The notes beneath the pieces are model-generated. The model was not told where the DNA came from. It made no database searches and saw only the letters and a list, made by a program, of their open reading frames with translations. This document shows positions 23,701-35,700 of a stretch of 64,000 bases of DNA, in pieces (positions within the stretch are counted from its first letter, which is position 1; each line of letters starts with the position of its first letter). The stretch covers positions 5,404,941 through 5,468,940 of the forward strand of contig JASFXZ010000028.1 in assembly GCA_032209605.1 (NCBI GenBank), written 5' to 3'. The translations under genes and the position numbers were made by a program. The stretch is from Mactromeris polynyma (lineage: Eukaryota; Mollusca; Bivalvia; Venerida; Mactridae).

Positions 23701-26700
23701 ATACTCAGTACTCAACTCTCTGCACTCAACTCTCATCACTCAACTCTCAGCACTCTACTCTCAGCACTCAACCCTCAGTACTCAACTCAGAGCACTCAAA
23801 CCTCAGTACTCAACTTTCAGTACTCAACTGTCAGCTCTCATCCGTCAGTACTCAACTCTCAGCACTCAACCTGCAATACTCAACTCTCAGCACTCATCCG
23901 TCAGTACTCAACTATCAGTACTCAACTCTCAGCACTCAACCCACAACTCTCAACTCTCAGCACTCATCCGTCAGTACTCAACTCTCAGCACTCAACTCTC
24001 AGTACTCAACTCTCAGTACCCAGCCCTCATCACGCATATACAGCCCTCAGTGCCAAAACTCTCAGCACTCAACCCACAACTCTCGACTCTCATCCGTCAG
24101 TACTCAACCCTCTGTACTCAACTCTCAGCACTCCACCCTCAGCACACATATACAACCCTCAGTGCTCAACACTCAACACTAAACTCTCAGCACAAAGCCC
24201 TCAGCACTTAAAAATCAACAATAAACAATCAGTATTTAACACTTGACATTTAACACTCTGCACTTAACAATCAACACGCAGCACTCGATACTCAGCGCTA
24301 AATATTCAACACTCAACATTTAACACTCTGCACGCAGTACTCAGCACTCGACATTAAACAGTCTGCAATCAACACTCGGCACACAGCGGAATGCCACATG
24401 CAAAGTGAATAGTCACACCGACAAGCACAAGGAGTCTTGAAAAATGTACTTGTATACTACTTCAGTAGCAAAGAGACACAATACACAAACATAAAAAACT
24501 GATTGGAGAAAACAGGAGTACCAGCTTGGAATGGTCATTGACAAAAAGTCACTAGTGGCTTCACCCAACCTAACTCTTCTACTCATCAAAACAAAACGAA
24601 CTGGATGTTTTGTTTGCCCTAGATAAGAACAAACCCACTGTACAACACCCCATCATAATAGACGGCGAACACAGAACAAGGCATGTAGCACATGATAAAA
24701 CAAGAGATGTTTGTAAATCATTATGTACCCCTGTGACCATGACCTTTGACCACATGACCCAAAAATCAATAGGGTTCCTCTGCTACCCAAGGTTAATGTG
24801 TGGACCAAGTTGGAGGTTGATAGGTCAAGGGGTTCTTGAGTAATTGATTGGGAACGAAAAGGTTACGGACCAACTGACGGACCACCTGACGGACGTACCG
24901 ACCGAAATGTGCAAACTAATATACCGTCTCCTCTTCAAAGGGGGCATAATAATTAGGGTTCCTCTGCTACCCGTGATGAATATGTGGACCAAGTTTGAGG
25001 ATGAAAGGTCAAGGGGTTCAGGGGTTATTGATTAGAAACAGTTTGTGAACACTTGACTCTTTGACATTGACCTTTGACCCTGTGATCCTAAAATCAATAG
25101 GGTTCCTCTACTATCCGAGATGAATGCGTGCACCAAGTTTGAGAATGAAAGGTCAGGGGTTCTGGAGTTATTGATCGGAAAGTGTTTGTGAACAATTGAC
25201 CCCTGTGACCTTGAACTTTGACCCTGAAATCAATAGGGTTCCTCTGCTACCCGAGATGAATGTGTGGACCAAGTTTCAGGATGAAAGGTCAAGGGGTTAT
25301 TGATTGGAAACGGATTATAAACAGTTGACCTCTGTGATCTTGACCTTTGACCCCATAATCAATAAAGTTCCTCTACTACCCGTGATAAATGCGTGGATCA
25401 AGTTTGAGGATGATAGGGCAAGGGGTTTTGGAGTTATTGATAGGAAAAGGTTTGTGGACCTATGTGACCTTGACCTTTGACCCCGTGACCCTAGAATCGA
25501 TAAGTTTTCTCTGCTACCCTAGATATATTCGTGGACCAAGTTTGAGGATGATAGATCGTGTTCAAAACACTATGCCCTCTCTTTTTCGAAGGGGGGGGGG
25601 GCATAATAAATATACAAAGAAAACCATGAAGTCAGTCAAAATGTACTCGATGACTCGTCAGAAGCCAGAGCATCTGAAGAGAGGTCAGTACAAGCACGAC
25701 GAGAGGGGCAAATACACACATAATGTTACTGATTCTCCGGCTAATGTTACACTTTATGAAATATTTACCTTTGATTAAATCAAATAATATACTTGTTATC
25801 TCAGTCGATACAGAACTCGACTGCTAATGTTGAGATCGTGGGTTCGAACCCCGGGCGAGTCGTATGTTCTTCCGTGACAATATGACTAAATTCATCCATA
25901 GTCATTTGCCCTCGACTTCTGAACTCTGATGTATGTTGTTGCTTGCGGAGGAGCAGGTCAGTACTCAGGAACACTGGTTGGATCACCCGGCCTCCGTTTA
26001 TAACTGATATGCTGCTGAGAAACTGCGTAAACTCCAAAAGAAAAAACACCCACAATTAACAATAAACTTTATCTGACTCCCTTGTTTATATTTTTCAGGC
26101 AATCAAAACCTACCACGGACCACTCGTATCAACGGATAATAAAAATGTCTACGTTTTCTTGCTGTATAAACAAACAGGGGAGATACAGATGTCCGACAGG
26201 TGGAGGAATTTATTCAAAAGCGCCTTCGTAATAGTATGGACTTTCGACACATTGGCTACAGAGCTGAATTTACAAGGTATTATTTATGGACACATAATGA
26301 AACATGTTTGTCCCCCAAACCTTATTTTATTGTATCGGGGTTTTAGTAACATAAACCATCTGGGTCATATAGATTCCCTGGCATCACGCGTACATCTGGG
26401 TCACATAGAGAATTCCCAGACACCAGGCATACACGTGGGTCACATAGAGAATTCCCAGACATCAGGTATACATCTGGGTCACATAGATAATTCCCAGACA
26501 TCAGGCATACGCCTGGGTCACATAGAGAATTTCCAGACACCAGGCATACACCTGGGTCACATAGAGAATTTCCAGACACCAGGAATACACCTGGGTCACA
26601 TAGATAATTCCCAAACATCAGGCATACGCCTGGGTCACATAGAGAATTCCCAGACACCATGCATACACCTGGGTCACATAGAGAATTACCAGGCATCAGG

Positions 26701-29700
26701 CATACACCTGGGTCACATAGAGAATTACCAGGCATCAGGCATACGCCTGGGTCACATAGAGAATTCCCAGACAATCAGGCATACATCTGGATCACATAGA
26801 GAATTCCCAGACACCAGGCATACACCTGGGTCACAAAGAGAATTCCCAGACATCAGGCATACATCTGGGTCACATAGAGAATTACCAGGCATCAGGCATA
26901 CACCTGGGTCACATAGAGAATTACCAGGCATCAGGCATACGCCTGGGTCACATAGATAATTCCCAGACAATCAGGCATACATCTGGGTCACATAGAGAAT
27001 TCCCAGACATCAGGCATACATCTGGGTCATATAGAGAATTCCCAGATATCCGGCATACATCTGGGTCACATAGAGAATTCCCAGACATCAGGCATACACC
27101 TGGGTCACATAGAGAATTCCCAGACATCAGGCATACACCTGGGTCACATAGAGAATCCCCACACACCAGGCATATATCTGGGTCACATAGAGAATTCCCA
27201 GACATCAGGCATACGCCTGGGTCACATAGAGACTCCCTAGACGTCAGGCATACACCTGGGTCACATAGAGAATTCCCAGACGTCAGGCATACACCTGGGT
27301 CACATAGAGAATCCCTAGACATCAGGCATACACCTTGGTCACATAGAGAATTCACAGACACCAGACATACACCTGTGTCACATAGAGAATTCCCAGACAT
27401 CAGGCATACATCTGGGTCACATAGAGAATTCCCAGGCATCAGGGCATACACCTGGGTCACATAGAGAATCCCCCGACATCAGGCATACACCTGGGCCACA
27501 TAGAGAATTCCCAGACACCAGGCATACACATGGGACACATATAGAATTCCCAGACATCAGGCATACACCTGGGTCAAATAGAGAATTCCCAGACATCAGG
27601 CATACACCTGGGTCACATAGAGAATTCCCAGACATCAGGCATACACCTGGGTCACATAGAGAATTCCCAGCCATCAGGCATACACCTGGGCCACATAGAG
27701 AATTCCCAGACATCAGGCATACACCTGGGTCACATAGAGAATTTCCAGACACCAGGCATACACCTGGGTCATATAGAGAATTCCCAGGCATCAGTCATAC
27801 ACCTGGGCCACATAGAGAATTCCCAGGCATCAGGCATACACCTGGGTCACATAGAGAATCCCCAGACATCAGGCATACACCTTGGCCACATAGAGAATTC
27901 CCCGACACCAGGCATACACATGTGCCACATAAAGAATTCCCAGACATCAGGCATACACCTTGGTCACATAGAGAATTCCCAGACATCAGGCATACACCTG
28001 TGTCACATAGTGAAGTCCCAGACTTCAGGCATACACCTTGGGTCACATAGAGAATCCCCAGACATCAGGCATACACCTGGGCCACATAGAGAATTCCCAG
28101 ACATCAGGCATACACCTGTGTCACATAGAGAATTCCCAGCCATCAGGCATACACCTGGGCCACATAGAGAATTACCAGGCATCAGGCATACGCCTGGGCC
28201 ACATAGAGAATTACCAGGCATCAGGCATACGCCTGGGTCACATAGAGAATTCCCAGACATCAGGCATACACTGGGTCACATAGAGAATTCCTAGACATCA
28301 GACATACACCTGGGTAGAACCACTGACCTGTTACAAGAGAGTTGAAAAACTTTCTCACATATTTTATAATGTTATAAAATTAGAACCCACACAAGTGAGT
28401 GAGAGTGATTTGACCATAACTACTTTACCGAATAGGTAACATGATGTGGAGCTTCAATTCTGGATCTAGTAAGTTCCATGTAACATGTAGTGGTGTAGTG
28501 GTTCAGTCTCTAAGGTAGCTGTCCTACAGGAAGCTGTCATGGTCCGATATAACCGATACTCGCCAGTCTGTACACAATATTTCACATGTTACTGTTTTAC
28601 GAAGAATTACAAAAACGTTGAAAGCTTACACCAAAGAGGCCAGTGTTTTGCGGCTATATAATACAACGGCAAGGTACCTAACTCAAAGTTAGATTGTGTG
28701 AACTGCTTTGCAGGATACCAGCAGGGAAGATATTATGAAGCAATGTAGAGAATCCACTGTGCTGAGGGAAGGTATTATGTAGACAAACATCCGGACAACA
28801 TTCCCTATTCTGTATGATGTAATCTATATTGGGCTTATACTTGTTGCTCTTATTGTTTAATATTTATGATATCGTACATTACAGGTCCGGTCGGAGCGAA
28901 CTTTATTGTTGCTACTGGAGATGAGTACGCTGCCGGCCAGATGATGTCTAGGCAGGTCCTTGCAAATTGTCCTGTATTTACTACACGAGGTAGGTTTAAA
29001 TAGACGACTACCCCAATATAAAGACCACATATAGAACAACCTCTCACGACCGGTCAAATATTTCTCTGTTAAGTCTGAGGTTGAAACTTTGAGTTTATAT
29101 GACAGAGTGAAATTAAGGTTTAAGTATTCTTTTGAAGCATTTTTTAAATAATTAAGTGCGATACTTAGTTATAGTTAGGTGAGTTATGCTGATTGTTGAA
29201 TTTTATGCTCAAAATCATTTGTTTCCCATAACTTGTTGAATCACACTCAAATCACAAAGAATGCTCTTCTCTTAGTAATTATATTATTATTCACATTGAA
29301 CTAGTCAATATGTTGGGTTAGAAATTCTAAATTCTAAATATCATTTATATCTTTATAAATATCAGAGCCCATGCTTCAGTGCTAATGTACACCATGAAAT
29401 GAAGGTTCAAGTAAAAGGTTCACTTTCCTATTTTATGATTGCATTGTCCGCATGATCGTCACGCCATGTGTATACGACAATGACTTGTAAAACCAACTGT
29501 TTAAGTATTTTCGTATTGAAGGCATTATTTACTGACGGACTCTTCAGAAATATCCAATGGTAAACATCTTCATTCGAACTAGAGAAGTATAACTAGACCA
29601 TTGACCCAAACTGGGCACTCTTGACAGAGATATATCGTTTATATGATACTGGGTTAATATTTTAAACTTATTTAATTTACATCGATTGTGGAAAAAGTTT

Positions 29701-32700
29701 GTAAAGTATGTTAAATTCTCTAGATGACTGCTTCCTGTGTTGTTGACTAATACTCTGCTTACTTCAGTCTTTTAAAAAGTTGCGGTTTAACCTCGCACGA
29801 GGCGGGCGTCGAGCTGCTGACGTCAGGATCACGTGACCGGTGCGTAACCCCCGACGTCACTTCTATATGTTATTTGATTGCGTCAAAATTCGTGAGCAAT
29901 GCATTTTATTTGACTACTTTTGACGTCAGCTGTGACCTGAACAAAATTACAATATCGGTGCTTGTATAATGATTATATATATTTTATACTTACAGCATTA
30001 CGTGAAGAGACACGCCTATTTATTCCATCTGATGTACAACTCACTGTATGGATTGAATTCAACTTCACCAACGAAAATCTTGATTTCAGTGTATGCTGTA
30101 AAGACTATTCATACGGGTACAGTTCTTTGTTTGGCATTTAAGCATTCCTTGTTTCTTGCTTGTTCATCGTTCATGACATTTTGCATGTCGGTAATAAACG
30201 GCGGGACTGAAACAAGAGAAGCAATAAGTTGCTACAAGGAACATCACATACATAAGACAGTGCCTCCCCCCACACACCTCTGCGAAAACAACAATCCATA
30301 AAACATAAGGCACTTGGGGAGGTTAAAGGGTATATACGTTAGGTAACAAACAGTAAAGTGGGGGGAATTAATGGATGAAACATATCACAGATCAAGTCAA
30401 GAGAGCGGACAACAATAGGCCGTAACTGGGCAGAAAATAACCTGAACAGAATTGCACAGGGGAAAGGGAAATATAGCATACATTTAAAACAAAAAAGAAA
30501 TAATAACCATACAGCGAATTACAGCCTTGGAACTGTCAGTAACAATACTGGGGGGTTAAATATAGCTAGCTAACCTCATACTTAATCGATACATGGTCAT
30601 TGATTTCCAACATATACACATACATTGTGAAGATAGTAGCTAATCATTAAAATCAATTAATATACATACCAACATACAGTTTGTGTATAATCCAGCACGA
30701 AGGAACAAGCAGCCTTATACTGACATTGCTCCCAGTAACTAAATTATAAATATCAGAATGTGAAATAACCTTAACATATCAAATTGATAACTAAATGTAG
30801 CAACATGGAGGAGACACGCACAGGATGACACAGACACAGTATCAAACAGACTAGGAAACACGCCTGTGCTAAAGTCGACCTCCTGAATCCATCACGAAAT
30901 GTCACAATGTCTTAACTGTTTTTATAAACAAAATGTATATCTGAACGTGTTTGTAGATACCACCTCATGTGAAGACTGTATTATATCTGAACGTGTTTGT
31001 AGATACCACATCAAGTGAAGACTGTATTATATCTGAACGTGTTTGTAGATACCACTTCATGTGAAGACTGTATTATATCTGAACGTGTTTGTAGATTCAA
31101 CCTCATGTGAAGACTGTATTCAATCTGAACGTGTTTTCGTTTTTTGTCCAGTAATATTTGTTAATAAATCAAATTCCAAGTCGCCCCTGTCAGCGTTTTG
31201 CTGGAAACTTCACGCGTGTCATGAAGGTAACACACGTGTTCTTTGTTTACCAGGTAGTTTTCACGCTGGTCCATACTTTTATATCATTCGCCGCATTCGC
31301 GGAAGACAATTTTTGAATAGGACAAACATATGTATGAAATATTTGATGCATAGGTGACGATAAAATTACTGCATTGAAAAGATCAGCACGAGCTAAGTTT
31401 ATGTTTCCAACCTTGCTGACAGCCGGTCAGTATTTTTACCAACAGTGGTGTTTAATGTATGCAACTTTATGTTTGGAGTATGGCAGGATGTATGGTAGAA
31501 CATATCACAAACATGTATATCTTGTATTTTCAGGGCCAGAACTTTCACCTTGAATCCCCTTGGAAACCCTATCTATACCACAGCAGATGTACGGTCGAGC
31601 AATCCACATAGTCTGAGTTTCAGAAAACTAGGCATGTACAGTAGTTCTACAAACTTTACAGGTGTGTATAATTACGGATTTGTTTTGTTGCATCAAATAT
31701 TTCGATTGAGACTATGTGCTTGTCGTATGAGTTGTGTCAAATTGAACATTCGGAGGACTCTTTCGGACAATTTATTCAAAAGGTGGAAAAAATCAACCTC
31801 ACGTGGACGACACGTTATTTATATGTTTTCTTATGTGGTAATCCGAATTGACGACAACATGTTTTAACACATTTCGGGTGGTACCTCTTCAAAGCTTTGT
31901 TTAGGATAATTAATTTGTCTTTGATGCTTTTAAAAAATCTGTGAATGGGAATTTTCATCGTCACATTGCCGTGTAGAAAGTTCTCATACATATCATTGTC
32001 GCATAGAATCTAATTGTTTTAACGAATAGTCCTGATTTATGTACTGTGAAAGTTTGTTATCAACATAACCTAATTTAAGACATTATCAACTAGCGCCGAT
32101 CATGTTGGTTCATTCCACATACACACACAAAACATGTTCATAGATAGTGTATATTATTTTAAGGGAACACCTACACTCTGATTACGTTCGATCCGGATGT
32201 GCCAAATTCCGGCGTGGGAACTGAGAGTCGACCACTCCTTCATGGTCTTGTTACCAACATTGAGGACGGAAACATGGCAACGGGTATGTACAGACTATTC
32301 CAGCTATAAGGGTGAAGGAAGACGCCAGACGGACAGCTGGATAGACCCAATAACCTTCCGTAACCCAGCTGAATGGCTTTTTCACTTACACATTTTATAT
32401 CCCGGTTAGGGTTCTAACCCGCAGCGATGAGGGACACGTGATTTGAAGTCTGCAACCATAACCACTTGACCACCGAGGCCCCAATGGTGTGTTTCTGTGG
32501 TACTGGAATACCGCGCCGAAATGAGCGAACGCAAGCATTCCGCTATTTTCTAACCTAGGGATTAAGATACGTTTGATGTTCTGTAACTTCAAGAGATACC
32601 TTCTAACAGTTACGACTGTTAAAAAATTACCATAAAACAACTGTATAATATTACACCCGATCAAACATTTCTTGTTTCATTTCTTACACTACTGGCCTGA

Positions 32701-35700
32701 AGTGTGTTCTGTACTGGGTACCCTTCACCCTTGTTGTCCCCTCTCCATAAATGTTTGCCATTCAACATCCCCATATATGTTTGCCAATGTCCCATCCCCA
32801 TAAATGATTGCCATTCAACATCCCCATACATGTTTGCAAATGCCCAATCCCCATACATGATTGCCATTCAGCATCCCCATAAATGTTTGCCATTCAACAT
32901 CCCCATACATGTTTGCAAATGCCCAATCCCCAAACATGATTGCCATTCAGCATCCCAATAAATGTTTGCCAATGTCCAATCCCCATAAATGATTGCCATT
33001 CAACATCCTCATAAATGTCTGCCAATGTCCAATTCCCATAAATGATTGCCATTCAACATCCCCATAAATGTCTGCCAATGCCCCATCCCCATACATGATT
33101 GCCATTCAACATCCCCATAAATGTCTGCCAATGCCCCATCCCCATACATGATTGCCATTCAACATCCCCATAAATGTCTGCCAATGCCCAATCCCCATAA
33201 ATGATTGCCATTCAACATCCTCATAAATGTCTGCCAATGTCCAATTCCCATAAATGATTGCCATTCAACATCCCCATAAATGTTTGCCATTGTCCATCCC
33301 CATAAATATTTGACATTGTCCCATCCCCATTACTGTTTGCCATTAACATTCCCATTAAAGTTTAACATTGTCCCATCCCCATTATTGTTTGCCATTAACA
33401 CCCCCATTAAAGTTTGCCATTGTCCCATCCCCATTAGTGTTTGCCATAAACATCCTCATTAATGTTTGCCATTAACATCCCCATTAATGTTTGCCATAAA
33501 CATCCTCATTATTGTTTTCCATTAACATAGCCATTAATGTTTGCCATTCCCCATCACCATAAATGTTTGCCATTGCCCCATCCCCATAAATGTTTGCCAT
33601 TGCCCCATCACCATGAATGTTTGCCATTGCCCCATCCCCATAAATGTTTGCCATTGCCCCATCCCCATAAATGTTTGCCATTGCCCCATCCCCATAAATG
33701 TCTGCCATTGCCCCATCCCCATAAATGTTTGCCATCGCCCCATCACCATAAGTGTTTGCCATTGCCCCATCCCCATAAATGTTTGCCATTGCCCCATCCC
33801 CATAAATGTTTGCCATTGCCCCATTCCCATAAATGTTTGCCATTGCCTCATCCCCATAAATGTTTGCCATTGCCCCACCCCCATAAATGTTTGCCATTGC
33901 CCCATCCCCATAAATGTATGCCATTAAGCATCCCAATAAATGTTTGCCATTAAACATCCCAATAAATAATGGCCATTAAACATCCCCATTAATGTTTCCA
34001 TTGCCCCACCCAAATACATGTTTGCCATTGTCATACCCCCATAAATGTTTGCCATTGTCCCATCGCCATAAATGTTTGCCATTGCCCCATCCCCATAAAT
34101 GTTTGCCATTGCCCCATCCCCATAAATGTTTGCCATTGACCCATCCCCATAACTGTTTGCCATTGCCCCATCCCCATAAATGTTTGCCATTAAACATCCC
34201 CATAAATGTATGCCATTGACCCATCCCCATAAATGTATGCCATTCTCCCATTCCTATAAATGTATGCCATTGACCCTTCCCAATAAATGTTTGTCATTGT
34301 CCATCCCCATAATTGTATGCCATTGTCCCATTCGTATAAATTAATGCCATTGTCCCATCCCCATAAATGTATGCCATTGACCCATCCCCATAAATATTTG
34401 CCATTGCCCCATCCCCATAAATGTTTGTCATTGCCCCATCCCAATAAATGTATGCCATTAAACTTCCCCATAGATGTTTGCCATTGCCCCGTCCCCATTA
34501 ATGTTTGCCATTAAACATCCCCAATAAATGTTTGCCATTAAACATCCCCATAAATGTTTGCCATTGCCCCATCCCCATAAATGTATGCCATTAAACATCT
34601 CCATAAATGTTTGCCATTGCCCCATCCCCATTAATGCTTGCCATTGCCCCATCCCCATAAATGTATGCCATTGACCTATCCCTTCAAATGTATGCCATTA
34701 AACATCCCCATAAATGTTTGCCATTGTCCCATCCCCATAAATGTTTGCCATTAAACATCCTCATAAATGTTTGCCAATGCACCTCCCATGAAGTACTGTT
34801 GAGTATGCTGATGTTTCCCAGGGAATTTGTAAGGGGAAGCATTGTCATGTGAATGTTGGGTTACATGTCACAACTTAATCCTTCTTTTTCTTGGCCTAAA
34901 ACTGAAAACAATTATCTTCATCATCAGTACAAGTAGATCTTGAAGACGTTTGCTGGTATTTACAGGTGATGTTGGTTTAGAGTATCAGGGTCCCAAACCT
35001 CCGGATACAACCCACACCTATTATACATTCCTCTACGAACAACAAGGTACACTGAATGCCACTGAAATGATGATGAAATATGACGGGAATATGTGTTATT
35101 CATTAGTTGGACGGTAAGTTAAATCTCTTGATAGCAATGTAAACAAATTCTGGTCTCACAAGCCAAACCGTTAGTAAAATTGTACACTGTTATTTAAAAC
35201 AAGAAATATCTTTAAAAAAGATCGGCGCAACTTTGTTTGCAAATTGGTTGCACTCTCTAGGTTAAATTCGTTGTACAACATAAAAAATGCCTAAATGTCA
35301 TTCAATTACGATATACTACAAATACCTGGAGTACTGTAATCTTGGCGGAGCCAATAATGCCGAGGTGTTCCGAATGAGACGGCATTATAAATAACTCCGT
35401 TGTGTGATCATAGACACAGTATAGTCTGTTACACTATAGTTCAACATTACTTATTGCGTCAGTCGTGAACTCACACATCCATGTTAATAAACTTGTAACA
35501 TAGCGATTTATCTGATTAAAATAATATAAATGTTCGCGACTGGTACATAAAACCAAGAAAGTCTTCTTAACCCTTTACTCCATAGATACGCCGATTGACG
35601 CCTCTACCGTATCTCCATGCAGACCCCTTTTAACGCCTCTGACTTTCTGACCAACATGTTGGGTTACTACATAAAGTTTTTGCATAAACTGCATTTAAAA

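Noticed and set aside
26159..28294. Long open frames on both strands with HLGHIENSQTSGI or MSGNSLCDPGVCL repeats, and 55192-56373
   Set aside because: Exon 4 read through into the 39-bp intron 4 array. The donor at 26277/55310 and the next exon in phase show that it is intronic.
26353..28318. Possible CRISPR array (39-bp direct repeats)
   Set aside because: No unique spacers, a eukaryotic intron context and unit-to-unit drift typical of minisatellites.
31061..31357. 98-codon frame conserved in copy B (59138-59434), possible extra exon in intron 6
   Set aside because: More than ten amino-acid differences in 98 codons, many radical, against about 3 percent in real exons. Its start lies in the 46-bp repeat.
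33484..34514. MANIYGDGA, GQWQTFMGM and HKCLPLPHP repeat proteins
   Set aside because: The 24-bp array of intron 8 is open in several frames simultaneously, as expected for repeats and not for genes.
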